A DNA stretch of 64,000 bases from Candidatus Nanopelagicales bacterium (GTDB lineage: Bacteria; Actinomycetota; Actinomycetes; S36-B12): assembly GCA_030827125.1 (NCBI GenBank), contig JAURFD010000008.1, forward strand, positions 1 through 64,000. Direction: 5' to 3'. The notes beneath the pieces were generated by a model. The model worked only from the letters and a program-made list of their open reading frames with translations, was not told where the DNA came from and did no database searches. The position numbers and the translations under genes were made by a program. Of this stretch, positions 1 to 9,046 are shown one piece after another (position 1 is the first letter of the stretch; each line of letters starts with the position of its first letter).

Positions 1-187
1 TGCAGGACTTGACGCTCCGACCGTTGAGCAGCACCGTGCAGGCGCCGCAGTTTGAGGTGTCGCAGCCGACGACGGTCCCGACGCGGCCGACGTCCTCGCG
101 AAGGAAGTTCACGAGGAGAAGGCGAGGTTCTACTTCCGCGTCGTACACCGTGCCGTCGACGGTGACGCTAATAGGCACATGAGTCAT
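1..187 (-). CDS. CoxS-like (2Fe-2S) small subunit of a molybdenum hydroxylase (5' part only)
   Basis: Reading leftward from ATG at 187, the first 62 codons are present and the gene runs off the window edge. The visible residues carry the plant-type ferredoxin cluster motif: Cys42, Cys47, Cys50 and Cys62 in GCDTSNCGACTVLLNG, which is the form typical of small subunits of aerobic CO dehydrogenase/xanthine-dehydrogenase family enzymes. In this family the small subunit passes electrons from the Mo cofactor subunit to FAD or another acceptor. The second cluster domain and any large or medium subunit would lie outside the window, so substrate cannot be judged. It is distinct from the molybdenum hydroxylase at 32-34.7 kb. 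Confidence 0.85.
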   Translation of the reverse strand, partial: MTHVPISVTVDGTVYDAEVEPRLLLVNFLREDVGRVGTVVGCDTSNCGACTVLLNGRSVKSC

Positions 188-447
188 GGCACTCCCGGGA
201 TTAGTTCACAGCGCACGAAGCGCACCCACCCGTCGGTGGGTTCTGCCGACGGTAGGGGAGTCGGGGCATTTCCGCCTCCGTTTTGCGAGGTTCCTACAAG
301 GTTGCGACCGCCGGTCAGATTCCGTGCGCCCGGATTGCCGATGGGTCGCTCGGGTGTGGTGGTCGCCTGGGGGTGTTGCTGGGCGGCTGCCCCACCTGCT
401 TGCCGCCAGACTGGTCCGCTCTGCGATGGGGATTGTCGTGAGGCTGA

Positions 448-509
448 AAGTGCATGTTGTGGGGCCTATTCGGGCCCTTTTGGGCGAATAGACCCCACAA
501 CATGTACTT
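448..509. repeat. Long near-perfect inverted repeat (25-bp arms, 12-nt loop)
   Basis: Arm 448-472 is complementary to arm 485-509 with only one mismatch (465/492) and one G-T wobble (452/505). The 12-nt centre can itself fold as CCC-TTTT-GGG. The core of the arms reads CATGTTGTGGGG / CCCCACAACATG. It lies between two divergent genes, so a transcription terminator is unlikely on position. An operator, a cruciform, or a small repetitive palindrome are alternatives. Confidence 0.85.
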
Positions 510-545
510 CTTGGGAGCGCCGCGCGGTCAGGAGCGGGTCCGCCG

Positions 546-551
546 TACTGT
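546..551 (+). promoter_or_regulatory. -10 box TACTGT of a leaderless promoter
   Basis: TACTGT ends 6 nt before GTG 558 and there is no Shine-Dalgarno. This matches the -10/start spacing seen at many genes in this window. Confidence 0.55.
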
Positions 552-557
552 TGCGGG

Positions 558-1055
558 GTGGCGAGTGAGGAGACACCCGAGCAGGGCCCAGCGGACAACG
601 AATCGGCGTTGATGTCCGATTCGACCGAAGAGGCGGCTGAGCAGCCTGAGCCTGAAGGGAGCCAATCTGCCGCGGAAGATTCCACGACAGTGCTCCCGGC
701 CGTCGAGACGGCAGAAGTGACGACGGTCATCGACCCGGTCACAGCGCCGGCAGCGGCAGCTGAGGTCACCGACACCCCCGCCGAGATTGCCGACACCCCC
801 GCCAAGTTGAGGCGGTCCTGGCTCGGCCTGTGGTCGGTCGCCTTGTCTGTGCTGGGGCTGGGGGTGCTGCCGATCTTCGGCAGCGTGCTCGGCATCGTGC
901 TCGCGCGGCTGGCTCTGCGGCGGGGTCCCGGCTATCGCGTGATCGGTGGCCGACCGCTCGCCATGGTGGGCTTCTGGCTCGGGACCGCGACCCTGGCGGT
1001 CTTCGCCATCGCGGTGGCGACCTACGCCCTCGTCACCGCATTCGCGGCCGTCTGA
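558..1055 (+). CDS. Membrane protein with disordered acidic N-terminus (DUF4190-like)
   Basis: The product is 165 residues. The first ~85 are rich in Glu, Ala, Pro, Thr and Ser and are probably disordered and cytoplasmic. The C-terminal ~75 hold two hydrophobic segments around [20 protein letters not shown] and [19 protein letters not shown]. The first segment followed by a basic stretch ([12 protein letters not shown]) and a second segment is the layout of DUF4190-type small membrane proteins of actinobacteria. GTG 558 is chosen because a TACTGT -10 box lies 6 nt upstream. guaA starts 13 nt after the stop but has its own -10 box inside the gap. Function is unknown. Confidence 0.65.
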   Translation: MASEETPEQGPADNESALMSDSTEEAAEQPEPEGSQSAAEDSTTVLPAVETAEVTTVIDPVTAPAAAAEVTDTPAEIADTPAKLRRSWLGLWSVALSVLGLGVLPIFGSVLGIVLARLALRRGPGYRVIGGRPLAMVGFWLGTATLAVFAIAVATYALVTAFAAV

Positions 1056-1056
1056 C

Positions 1057-1062
1057 TACGCT
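1057..1062 (+). promoter_or_regulatory. -10 box TACGCT of a leaderless guaA promoter
   Basis: TACGCT overlaps the end of the preceding gene's stop region and ends 6 nt before ATG 1069; no Shine-Dalgarno is visible in the 13-nt gap. Confidence 0.55.
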
Positions 1063-1068
1063 CCCCAC

Positions 1069-2646
1069 ATGACCGACCTCGTGGGGGATCGTCCCGTCCT
1101 CGTCGTGGACTTCGGCGCGCAGTACGCGCAACTCATCGCTCGGCGCGTTCGCGAAGCTCACGCGTACTCCGAGATCGTCCCCCACGACATGCCTGTGGCG
1201 CAGATGCTGGAGAAGGATCCGCTCGCCATTGTGCTCTCGGGTGGTCCTTCCAGCGTGTACGCCGAAGGGGCGCCGCGCGTGGACCCCGCACTCTTCGACA
1301 CCGGGGTTCCCGTCTTCGGGATCTGCTACGGCTTCCAGGCCATGGCCCAGGCTTTGGGTGGAGTCGTCGAGCGCACCGGCCTCAGTGAGTTCGGCGGGAC
1401 CGAGCTCGAGGTCACGAGCCCGGAGAGTGCCCTCTTCGCGACCCTCCCGCAGCGACAATCGGTGTGGATGTCCCACGGGGACTCCGTGACCAGCGCCCCG
1501 GAAGGCTTCACCGTGGCGGCCCGCACCGCCGGAGCTCCCGTAGCCGCAATGGAGAATCGCGAGCGGCGGCTCGCCGGCGTTCAGTTCCACCCCGAGGTGT
1601 TGCACAGCGAACACGGTCAACGTGTACTGGAAGCCTTCCTCCACGACGTCGCGGACATCGATCCCACATGGACGATGACCGGCGTGATCGACCACCAGAT
1701 CGACCTGATCCGCGAGCAGGTCGGCGATGGCCTGGTGATCTGTGGGCTCTCCGGGGGAGTGGACTCGGCGGTTGCCGCGGCGCTCGTGCAGCGAGCGGTC
1801 GGCGATCAACTCACCTGTGTCTTTGTCGACCACGGCCTGTTGCGTGCCGGCGAGGCCGAGCAGGTCGAGCGTGATTTCGTTGCCGCCACCGGTGTACGAC
1901 TTGTGGTTGTCGATGCTCGTGACCGCTTCCTGTCCGCGCTCGCCGAGGTTGAGGATCCCGAAGCAAAGCGCAAGATCATCGGTCGCGAATTCATACGCGT
2001 ATTCGAAGATGCCGCCCGCCAGGTTGTGGATGATGCCGGGCGAGATGGGCACACCGTCGAGTTCCTCGTGCAGGGCACCCTCTACCCCGACGTCGTGGAA
2101 TCCGGTGGCGGTAGTGGGACCGCGAACATCAAGAGTCATCACAACGTCGGTGGACTCCCCGATGATCTGCAATTCACTCTCGTCGAGCCATTGCGCACCC
2201 TCTTCAAAGACGAGGTGCGCCAGGTGGGTCTCGAACTCGGCCTGCCGCCCGAGATCGTGTGGCGACACCCCTTCCCCGGTCCCGGACTCGCTATCCGCAT
2301 CATCGGCTCGGTCAACGAGGAGCGGCTGAGCATCTTGCGCGCTGCTGATGCCATCGCCCGTGAGGAACTGACCGCGGCAGGGCTGGACCGCGGTGTCTGG
2401 CAGTTCCCCGTCGTACTTCTCGCCGATGTCCGCTCGGTCGGGGTGCAGGGGGATGGCCGCACCTATGGCCACCCGGTGGTCCTGCGTCCGGTGTCGAGCG
2501 AGGATGCGATGACGGCCGATTGGTCCCGGCTGCCGTACGACGTGATCGCCCGGATCTCGACGCGGATCACCAATGAGGTGCGGGAGATCAACAGGGTGGT
2601 GCTCGACGTGACGAGCAAGCCCCCCGGCACCATCGAGTGGGAGTAA
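1069..2646 (+). CDS. guaA: GMP synthase (glutamine-hydrolysing)
   Basis: GMP synthase makes GMP from XMP, ATP and glutamine in the cytosol. The 525-residue length is normal for GuaA. The N-terminal class I glutamine amidotransferase has nucleophile Cys86 in [11 protein letters not shown] and the His/Glu of [14 protein letters not shown]. The ATP-pyrophosphatase domain has the P-loop [14 protein letters not shown], and the C-terminal dimerisation domain ends [10 protein letters not shown] longer in-frame extension exists upstream, but ATG 1069 is preferred: it gives the family length and sits 6 nt after a TACGCT -10 box. The 3' end of the gene is part of a tandem duplication (2634-2748). Confidence 0.97.
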   Translation: MTDLVGDRPVLVVDFGAQYAQLIARRVREAHAYSEIVPHDMPVAQMLEKDPLAIVLSGGPSSVYAEGAPRVDPALFDTGVPVFGICYGFQAMAQALGGVVERTGLSEFGGTELEVTSPESALFATLPQRQSVWMSHGDSVTSAPEGFTVAARTAGAPVAAMENRERRLAGVQFHPEVLHSEHGQRVLEAFLHDVADIDPTWTMTGVIDHQIDLIREQVGDGLVICGLSGGVDSAVAAALVQRAVGDQLTCVFVDHGLLRAGEAEQVERDFVAATGVRLVVVDARDRFLSALAEVEDPEAKRKIIGREFIRVFEDAARQVVDDAGRDGHTVEFLVQGTLYPDVVESGGGSGTANIKSHHNVGGLPDDLQFTLVEPLRTLFKDEVRQVGLELGLPPEIVWRHPFPGPGLAIRIIGSVNEERLSILRAADAIAREELTAAGLDRGVWQFPVVLLADVRSVGVQGDGRTYGHPVVLRPVSSEDAMTADWSRLPYDVIARISTRITNEVREINRVVLDVTSKPPGTIEWE

Positions 2647-2748
2647 CCCGGGCGAAGCCCGGCTTCCCCCACTCTCGCGACATTCGAGTGGGAGTAACCC
2701 GGGCGAAGCCCGGCTTCCCCCACTCTCGCTACATTCGAGTGGGAGTAA
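2634..2748 (+). repeat. 51-bp tandem repeat spanning the guaA stop codon, each unit with a terminator-like hairpin
   Basis: Two full 51-bp units (2634-2684 and 2685-2735) differ at one base, and a 13-bp third copy (2736-2748) follows. Each begins with CGAGTGGGAGTAA, the last codons and stop of guaA. Unit 1 folds as an inner stem 2648-2653/2657-2662 (CCGGGC-GAA-GCCCGG) inside an outer stem 2635-2641/2668-2674 (GAGTGGG/CCCACTC). There is no U-tract. The position fits tandem intrinsic-like terminators after guaA. Confidence 0.9.
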
Positions 2749-2774
2749 ATCCCAGCCGCGCGAGGCGGTGCCGG

Positions 2775-2780
2775 TAGCCT
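2775..2780 (+). promoter_or_regulatory. -10 box TAGCCT of a leaderless promoter
   Basis: TAGCCT ends 6 nt before GTG 2787, directly downstream of the guaA terminator repeats. Confidence 0.55.
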
Positions 2781-2786
2781 GACGGT

Positions 2787-3140
2787 GTGGAAATCGTCTT
2801 CAACATCATCGTCGTCCTGCACTTCATCGGCCTGGCCAGCCTGCTCGGAGGATTCCTCGTGCAGATGTCCTCCGCGGAGAAGGGCGTCAACCCGGCGATG
2901 CTGCACGGTGCGCTGACCCAGCTTGTCACCGGGATTCTCATGATGGGCATCTTGGAAGCGGGCTTGCTCGAGGACGAGAGCGCGAACGTGACCAAACTGT
3001 CAGTGAAACTCGGTATCACGTTGGTCATCACGATTCTGGCCTTCATCGGTCGCCGCCGACCGCTACCGCAGGTGGGCTTCTGGGGCGCGATCGGTGCACT
3101 CACCCTGGTCAACGTGATCCTCGCGGTCTTCTGGCACTAG
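2787..3140 (+). CDS. Small integral membrane protein, function unknown
   Basis: The 117-residue product starts MEIVFNIIVVLHFIGLASLL and appears to have four hydrophobic segments (about residues 3-25, 42-60, 73-88 and 97-115) separated by short loops, one of them acidic (LEDESANVTK). I do not recognise a characterised family; the length and shape match small conserved membrane proteins found beside guaA in actinobacteria. It has its own leaderless-type -10 box. It is convergent with the PIG-L gene, whose stop is 31 bp away. Confidence 0.75.
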   Translation: MEIVFNIIVVLHFIGLASLLGGFLVQMSSAEKGVNPAMLHGALTQLVTGILMMGILEAGLLEDESANVTKLSVKLGITLVITILAFIGRRRPLPQVGFWGAIGALTLVNVILAVFWH

Positions 3141-3171
3141 GCCGACCGTCCGGCTTGCACGGCCCGCGTGA

Positions 3172-3903
3172 CTACGGCACGTGTGTGACGAGGAACCCCT
3201 CGGCAAGGCGCCCATCGGGCAGGCCCCCGCGCTCAGCCGCCGCGCGCATCCACATCGTGATGCGCTCTTCGAGGTCATCCATGTGAGCGGTTTGGCTGTC
3301 GTGCGCCTTGAGTGCCTCAACTTTGAGGGCAAGGCGATCGGTGATGTCGACGAAGTGATTCGAAGTGGGGCCGCCCATGACCCACACGTCGTGGACTGTC
3401 CAGGCATCAAGGCCCTCGTCGGCGAGCAGTGACGGGTGGGCGAATGGATTCCGGGCATCGGGGTACACCGCGAAGATCGCGGCCTCGCCCGCGGCAAGGT
3501 GATCTGGATGTGACGCCCCGAGACGTTCCCAATTGCGGTCCGGCGACTGGATCAGGATGCGCTCGGGGCGCACCTGTCGAATGACGCGGCTGATGTCACG
3601 GCGAAGATCCTGCGACACCGTGAGCTCGCCGTCGCGGTAGCCGAGGAAGCGGACGTCGTGGACTCCGAGCACGGCCGCCGCCGCGCGCTGCTCGGCCTGC
3701 CGGATCCGCGGGATCTCTGAGCGCGGAACGGCCGGATCGAAGCCGCCCGCGTCTCCATCAGTCACGATGCAGTACGTCACCTCGGTGCCCTCGGCCACCC
3801 AGCTGGCCACGGTCCCCGCGGCTCCGAAGTCGACATCGTCGGGGTGCGCGGTGACCACGAGGGCGCGCGCGACGGGGGCTGGCTGATCCTGGGATGGGGA
3901 CAC
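3172..3903 (-). CDS. PIG-L (LmbE-like) deacetylase
   Basis: This is a zinc-dependent N-deacetylase of the PIG-L fold, the family that includes the mycothiol enzymes MshB and Mca. The signature AHPDDVDFGAAG lies near the N-terminus and supplies zinc ligands (His, Asp); a later His in SHPDHLAAGEA is the likely third ligand. The product is about 243 residues, shorter than MshB, so a generic LmbE-type role on a GlcNAc-type substrate is the safer call. GTG 3903 is preferred to TTG 3921 because GGAG lies 4 nt upstream of it. The gene is divergent from the secreted protein gene at 4000. Confidence 0.85.
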   Translation of the reverse strand: MSPSQDQPAPVARALVVTAHPDDVDFGAAGTVASWVAEGTEVTYCIVTDGDAGGFDPAVPRSEIPRIRQAEQRAAAAVLGVHDVRFLGYRDGELTVSQDLRRDISRVIRQVRPERILIQSPDRNWERLGASHPDHLAAGEAAIFAVYPDARNPFAHPSLLADEGLDAWTVHDVWVMGGPTSNHFVDITDRLALKVEALKAHDSQTAHMDDLEERITMWMRAAAERGGLPDGRLAEGFLVTHVP

Positions 3904-3986
3904 AGATCTCCAATGCGGCAAATCGGACGGGTGGGATTTCCATGGGAAACGCCCGAGTCAGGAGTGGCTCCTGAGGTTCGAGGGGC

Positions 3987-3992
3987 TACCTT
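3987..3992 (+). promoter_or_regulatory. -10 box TACCTT of a leaderless promoter
   Basis: TACCTT ends 7 nt before GTG 4000. This decides the start of the following secreted-protein gene in favour of GTG 4000 over ATG 4051. Confidence 0.5.
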
Positions 3993-3999
3993 GGACGTT

Positions 4000-6060
4000 G
4001 TGCGTGCCCAATTAGCCCCGACCAAGGGTCATCCTACGCGGTCCCGGTGGATGCGTTTTTCGGCGGTCACTCTCGCACTGGTGGCTAGTGCCGCATTCCT
4101 CGCCGGAGCCAATCCGGCCACGGCGGCCCCCCTGGGAGAGGCCGATCACGTCCCGGATGAGTCCGTACTCGTCGACGGTGAGGCAGGCAACAGCGACGAC
4201 AGCGTTCTCGACGACGGTCATGACCACGATCACGCCGTGCCCGACGCTCCCGAAGGCAACGGCACGTCAGACAAAGGAAAGGACAAAGGCAAGGACGGTG
4301 CCAAGAAGCCGGGCAACGCCAAGGAGCCGAACAAGAACAAGAAGGACGACGTTCCGCTGCCTCCTCCGCCCGCCGTAGCGGACGGATTGCCCACTGAGGT
4401 CGACCCGCTTGCCGGATATCAAGGTCAGTTCATCTGCTCGCCGGAGACGAAGGTCGGCGCGGCCAAACTGACCGCGCTTATCCGGGCCACCTACGAAACG
4501 ACGTACGACATCTGGACGCCGCGCGACTGCAATCAGGGTGGGCGCAGCGAGCACAAGGAGGGCCGTGCCCTCGACTGGATGATCAACAGTGCGATTCCGA
4601 GCCAGAACGCGCAGGCCGAGTCCTTCTTGAACTGGCTCCTCGCCACCGATGAGAACGGCAACGAGTTCGCCATGGCGCGTCGACTCGGCATCATGTACAT
4701 CGGCTGGGGCGATGAGATCTGGGAGTCGTACACGCAGCGGTGGACCGAACTCAAGGGCTGCTACAACCTGCAGGACGACGGTTATGACACCTACTGCCAC
4801 CGCGACCACATCCACATTTCGCTGACCTGGGATGGTGCGGCTGCGCAAACGAGTTTCTGGGGTGGAGATCCGTCGCCGGCTCCGTTCTGTTCCGCGAGTC
4901 GTACGCCGTCCAGTACTCCGGCGAATCCCGGAGACGGCTTGGACTTCGTTGCGATCGCGCCCAAGCGTGTCCTTGACACGCAGACGGGCCGGGGCCTCTC
5001 GCAGCAATCATGCCGCCTCGCGGCGCGCTCCAGTGGTGGTGCTGGCGCACCGGTGGTGATCAACGTCGCCCGAGGCCCCGGAGAGAACGCGAAGGCCGTA
5101 GCGGTCCGGGTCACCACCGCACGATCGAATTCACCGGCCACCCTGTCTGCGGTGGCGACCGGAGCCTTCGATGAGATCGTCATGAACGCCAAGCGGGAGT
5201 CGGTGAGCATACTGCCGGTCGCCACGGACGGGACCATCGCGTTCACGACCGACTCTGGTTCGACCCATGTCACCGTTGACGTCCTCGGCTACTTCGTTGA
5301 CCCGGCCAGTGGTGGCCCGGAGGCTGGGCGGTTGCTACCTCAGGCCAACCGGGTGGTCTACGACTCGGCGGAGCTCGGCGCCCCCCTCGCCCCCGGGGAG
5401 AAGCGCGTCGTTGATGTGGGCCTCGCGGCGACCGCCGACGGCCCGCCGGCAGGCGTTCTCATGAACCTCACCGTGACGGGGACGCAGAAGGCGGGTTCAG
5501 TGCTCGTGCGCAAGGTCGGTGAGAAGTCCTCACCGGCGGACGCACGGATTCGCTACCGCGGCAAGGCGTCCGTGACCGAGCCGGTGATCGCTGCCCTGGA
5601 CAATGAGGGTCGCGTCTTGGTCATCAATCGCGGCCGCGCCCCCATTGACGTGACGTTGACCCTGCAAGCCTCGGCCGTGCGCACGCCCGAACTCGGCTCC
5701 CTGCTCGTCCCGGTGGATCCCGTGGATGTGCGCAAGGGGCGAAGTCTGCTCACCGAGCTGGTGAGTGTGCAGCACGCTGCAGGCGAGGACGTCTCGGCCG
5801 ACACAATGACCCAGCTCGCTCGGGTGAGTGCCTCGGGTGCCTCGGCGGCCGTGTTGCGCGTAAATGCCGCTTCAGTCAAGAAGGGCGGCGAGGTGACGTT
5901 CTACTCGCTGGCGCAGCCGGATCATCCGTCACTCATTGTGCCGCGCAAGTCACGCGTCACCGGGCTGATCATCGTTCCGCTCGATAGCCGCGGGACCATT
6001 CGGCGTGATGTCGTCGGCAGCGTCGATGTGAACGCTCAGGTCGTGGCCTACCTGCTCTGA
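4000..6060 (+). CDS. Secreted ARB_07466-type peptidase-like protein with C-terminal beta repeats
   Basis: An n-region with several basic residues and the hydrophobic stretch AVTLALVASAAFLAG form an export signal. A charged low-complexity linker (about 45-130) rich in Asp, Lys, Gly and Asn follows. Residues ~134-290 resemble the ARB_07466-like C-terminal domain: SEHKEGRALDWM (~182) and CHRDHIHISLTWDGA (~265) supply a His/Asp/His set like that of LAS-type cell-wall peptidases. The remaining ~370 residues contain at least two copies of a beta-rich module with the RVLDTQTGRG/RVVYDSAELG theme, common on actinobacterial surface proteins. ATG 4051 is an alternative start, but it would leave a signal peptide with almost no positive charge. 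Peptidoglycan hydrolysis is inferred. Confidence 0.75.
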   Translation: MRAQLAPTKGHPTRSRWMRFSAVTLALVASAAFLAGANPATAAPLGEADHVPDESVLVDGEAGNSDDSVLDDGHDHDHAVPDAPEGNGTSDKGKDKGKDGAKKPGNAKEPNKNKKDDVPLPPPPAVADGLPTEVDPLAGYQGQFICSPETKVGAAKLTALIRATYETTYDIWTPRDCNQGGRSEHKEGRALDWMINSAIPSQNAQAESFLNWLLATDENGNEFAMARRLGIMYIGWGDEIWESYTQRWTELKGCYNLQDDGYDTYCHRDHIHISLTWDGAAAQTSFWGGDPSPAPFCSASRTPSSTPANPGDGLDFVAIAPKRVLDTQTGRGLSQQSCRLAARSSGGAGAPVVINVARGPGENAKAVAVRVTTARSNSPATLSAVATGAFDEIVMNAKRESVSILPVATDGTIAFTTDSGSTHVTVDVLGYFVDPASGGPEAGRLLPQANRVVYDSAELGAPLAPGEKRVVDVGLAATADGPPAGVLMNLTVTGTQKAGSVLVRKVGEKSSPADARIRYRGKASVTEPVIAALDNEGRVLVINRGRAPIDVTLTLQASAVRTPELGSLLVPVDPVDVRKGRSLLTELVSVQHAAGEDVSADTMTQLARVSASGASAAVLRVNAASVKKGGEVTFYSLAQPDHPSLIVPRKSRVTGLIIVPLDSRGTIRRDVVGSVDVNAQVVAYLL

Positions 6061-6107
6061 CGTTCGGCACCCATTGGTGGCGCCGTCGCGGTGTCGTGGC
6101 TACGACG

Positions 6108-6113
6108 TACGAT
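6108..6113 (+). promoter_or_regulatory. -10 box TACGAT of a leaderless pcrA promoter
   Basis: TACGAT ends 6 nt before GTG 6120. Confidence 0.55.
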
Positions 6114-6119
6114 CGCCGG

Positions 6120-8312
6120 GTGTCTGATCTGAATTCTGCCCAGGACGAGGCCGTTCACCATCGAGGTGGCCCCCTCCTCATCGTGGCGGGAGCGGGATCG
6201 GGCAAGACGCGGGTGTTGACCCGCCGTATCGCCCATCTGATCCGGCACGAGCAGGTGCGGCCGTCCGAGATCCTGGCCATCACCTTCACCAATAAGGCCG
6301 CTCGAGAGATGGCCGAGCGCGTCGCGGAATTGGTGGGGCCGGCTTCCCGGACGATGTGGGTGATGACCTTCCACTCCGCCTGCGTGCGGATCCTGCGTCG
6401 GGAGGCTAGCCGACTGGGGATGTCCACCAACTTCTCTATCTACGACGCAGCCGACTCGCAGCGCCTCATGTCGATGGTGATGCGCGATCTTGACCTTGAT
6501 CCGAAGCGCAACCCGCCCCGCTCCTTCTCGGCACGGGTGTCGCAATTGAAGAACGAACTGATCGATGAGGAGAGCTTCGCCAGCCGTGCGCAGACGCCGC
6601 CGGAGAAGGCCTTGGCTCAGGCGTATTTGGAGTACCAGCGTCGGCTGCGTCGGGCAAATGCCTTCGACTTCGACGATCTCATCGGAGCGACCGTTGCGCT
6701 CCTCCAACTCTTCCCCGATGTTGCCGAGCACTATCGACGCCGTTTCAGGCACATCCTGGTCGACGAGTACCAGGACACGAATCACGCTCAGTACACCCTG
6801 ATTCGCGAACTCGTCGGGGATGGGTCGGGGGGCATCCCGCCAGCCGAACTATGCGTGGTTGGTGACGCTGACCAATCGATCTATGCCTTCCGTGGTGCCA
6901 CAATCCGCAACATCGAGGAGTTCGAACGCGACTTTCCGAATGCCCGGACGGTGTTGCTGGAGCAGAACTATCGCTCCACTCAGACGATCCTCGATGCCGC
7001 CAATCGGGTCATTGCGCGCAACACCGGCCGCCGCCCAAAGAAACTGTGGACGGATACGGGCCCTGGGGAGCAGATCGTCCTCTATGTCGCCGACGACGAG
7101 CATGACGAGGCGCGCTTCGTCGCAGACGAGATCGATGACCTCATGGATGAAGGAGAAATTCGGCCTGCCGATGTCGCGGTCTTCTACCGGACCAACGCGC
7201 AGTCCCGCGCGCTGGAGGAGATCTTCATCCGCGTGGGCATGCCCTACACCGTGGTCGGGGGCACACGCTTCTATGAGCGTCGTGAGATTCGTGACGCGAT
7301 CGCCTATCTACGCGCCGTTGCCAATCGTGATGATGATGTGTCTGTACGCCGTATCCTCAATGTGCCCAAGCGCGGGATTGGCGATCGTGCCGAGGAGGTC
7401 ATCGAGGCTTTTGCCCAGCGTGAGCGCATCTCATTCGGGGCCGCCCTGGATCGCATCGACGACGTTGCGGGTCTCGCCACGCGGTCGCACCATCAGGCGG
7501 CGACTTTCGCGCAGCTTCTGAGCGACCTGCGAACCCTTGATGAGTCAGGGGAGGGTCCGGCCGTGATCTTGCAGGCGGTGCTGGAGCAGACCGGCTACCT
7601 CGCTGAGTTGCAGGCCTCCACCGATCCCCAGGATGAGTCCCGGGTGGAAAACCTCGCAGAGCTGGAGTCCGTCGCGGCCGAATATGAGCGGGACAACGAT
7701 GAGCCGACATTGGCTGGCTTCCTCGAGCGCGTGTCGTTGGTCGCCGACGCTGACGAGATCCCTGATGACGACGACGGTGTCGTGACCTTGATGACTTTGC
7801 ACACCGCCAAGGGTTTGGAGTTCCCCGTGGTGTTTCTCACCGGCATGGAAGACGGAGTCTTCCCGCACATTCGGTCCCTCGGATCGGAGTCGGAGTTGGA
7901 GGAGGAGCGTCGGCTCGCCTATGTGGGCATCACGCGCGCACGCCAGCGGCTGTATCTCACTCGCGCGGTAACGCGATCCGCGTGGGGCACGCCCTCCCAC
8001 AATCCGGCGTCACGATTCCTCGATGAGGTTCCGGCTGAGCTCGTCGATTCACGCCGCGAAGCGCCTGAGCCGACATGGACCCCCACTCCGCCGTCCACGC
8101 GTCCCACGGGATTCGGTCGACCACAGCCGACTTCGGGAACTGCGCCCGTGGTCTCCCTTGCGGTGGGGGAGCGGGTGACGCACAAGACTTTTGGTCTTGG
8201 CACCGTCGTGGAGACCAGTGGCGTGGGTGAGCGAGCCGAGGCCACCATCGACTTTGGCAGCGCCGGAACCAAGAGGTTGCTGCTGCGCTACGCGCCCGTC
8301 GAAAAGCTCTAG
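6120..8312 (+). CDS. pcrA: ATP-dependent DNA helicase PcrA/UvrD (superfamily 1)
   Basis: The 730-residue product has the SF1 helicase motifs in order: LNSAQDEAV (Q motif), Walker A AGAGSGKTR (~23-31), TFTNKAAREM (Ia), VDEYQDTN (II), VVGDADQSIYAFRGA (III), LEQNYRST (IV), LMTLHTAKGLEFPVVF (V) and EEERRLAYVGITRARQRL (VI). A proline-rich linker leads to a C-terminal module (VGERVTHKTFGLGTV) typical of PcrA's RNA-polymerase-interacting tail. The role is 3'-5' unwinding in nucleotide excision and recombination repair. GTG 6120 is used, not the longest frame, because of the -10 box 6 nt upstream. Its stop is only 5 bp from that of the convergent M23 gene. Confidence 0.96.
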   Translation: MSDLNSAQDEAVHHRGGPLLIVAGAGSGKTRVLTRRIAHLIRHEQVRPSEILAITFTNKAAREMAERVAELVGPASRTMWVMTFHSACVRILRREASRLGMSTNFSIYDAADSQRLMSMVMRDLDLDPKRNPPRSFSARVSQLKNELIDEESFASRAQTPPEKALAQAYLEYQRRLRRANAFDFDDLIGATVALLQLFPDVAEHYRRRFRHILVDEYQDTNHAQYTLIRELVGDGSGGIPPAELCVVGDADQSIYAFRGATIRNIEEFERDFPNARTVLLEQNYRSTQTILDAANRVIARNTGRRPKKLWTDTGPGEQIVLYVADDEHDEARFVADEIDDLMDEGEIRPADVAVFYRTNAQSRALEEIFIRVGMPYTVVGGTRFYERREIRDAIAYLRAVANRDDDVSVRRILNVPKRGIGDRAEEVIEAFAQRERISFGAALDRIDDVAGLATRSHHQAATFAQLLSDLRTLDESGEGPAVILQAVLEQTGYLAELQASTDPQDESRVENLAELESVAAEYERDNDEPTLAGFLERVSLVADADEIPDDDDGVVTLMTLHTAKGLEFPVVFLTGMEDGVFPHIRSLGSESELEEERRLAYVGITRARQRLYLTRAVTRSAWGTPSHNPASRFLDEVPAELVDSRREAPEPTWTPTPPSTRPTGFGRPQPTSGTAPVVSLAVGERVTHKTFGLGTVVETSGVGERAEATIDFGSAGTKRLLLRYAPVEKL

Positions 8313-8317
8313 GGCGA

Positions 8318-9046
8318 TCAGCACCCGAAGTTTTGGCAGGCCCAGCGCGGCGGCTTGGCCGGGATGCCGGGTTTGCTTCCCGTCCACAGGCCCGCGGGAT
8401 TTGACGGCGTCAGCGCTGTGCCCACGCGAACTTCGAAGTGCAGGTGCGCACCGTACGCCGCACCGGTCGCGCCAATCCTGCCAATGAGATCTCCGGCTCG
8501 CACGCGCTGGCCCTGCTTCACCTTGATCTTTGACAGGTGGGCGTAGCGCGTCTGGGTTCCGTCCTTGCGCATGATCATCACGAGGTTGCCGTATCCCGCG
8601 CTGTTATACGTCGCGTAGGTGACCTTGCCATCGGTTGCGGCAAATACCGGGTCGCCCTGATCGCCGTTGAAGTCAACGCCCGCATGGCCGCGTGGCCAAT
8701 TCGAACTCACTTCGCCGAATTGCCCGCTGATCGGCGTACCCCACGTGACGGGATAGCTGTAGGGCTCGCCGGCGGGAGTTTCCGCATCGTCCTGCCCCTT
8801 CGACGAGCTTGCCCGCACCGACGTGATGGAAGCGACGTGCGCAATTCCTGCCGATCCGTCAAGACGAAGATCGCTATTGGCTGCCGGAGTCTCCTGCGGA
8901 GGCGCTCCAGAACCTCCGGCTCCGGCGACCGGACCGGCAGCTTGCGCCGACAGCGACGACATCCAGGGCACCGCGGTGAGGACGATGGCCGCCTGACCGA
9001 TGACAAGCAACCCCAGACAGGTGATGGGGACGAGGTGGCGGCGCAC
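8318..9046 (-). CDS. M23 family (LytM-type) peptidase, exported
   Basis: The 242-residue product has an N-terminal hydrophobic anchor or signal (PITCLGLLVIGQAAIVLTAV), an Ala/Gly/Pro/Ser-rich linker, and a C-terminal peptidase_M23 domain. Zinc ligands are visible as HAGVDFNG (HxxxD) and HLHFEV (HxH), with RYAHLSKI between them supplying the usual catalytic His. Such enzymes cut peptidoglycan cross-bridges, or, when degenerate, activate amidases; here the ligands are intact. The start is GTG at 9046. It ends CQNFGC, with two cysteines that could form a disulfide outside the cell. Confidence 0.9.
   Translation of the reverse strand: MRRHLVPITCLGLLVIGQAAIVLTAVPWMSSLSAQAAGPVAGAGGSGAPPQETPAANSDLRLDGSAGIAHVASITSVRASSSKGQDDAETPAGEPYSYPVTWGTPISGQFGEVSSNWPRGHAGVDFNGDQGDPVFAATDGKVTYATYNSAGYGNLVMIMRKDGTQTRYAHLSKIKVKQGQRVRAGDLIGRIGATGAAYGAHLHFEVRVGTALTPSNPAGLWTGSKPGIPAKPPRWACQNFGC

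Larger units (their letters stand above)
188..557. other. 370-bp divergent intergenic region
   Basis: This stretch lies between the leftward CoxS-like gene and the rightward gene at 558. Overlapping short frames exist on both strands, but none has a recognisable protein or start signal. Apart from the -10 box of the right-hand gene at its end, the one clear structure is the long inverted repeat at 448-509. Confidence 0.6.

Noticed and set aside
1033-2472. A 479-codon open frame antisense to guaA
   Set aside because: It is a shadow of the guaA codon pattern at high GC; the encoded protein has no recognisable motif and guaA is certain.
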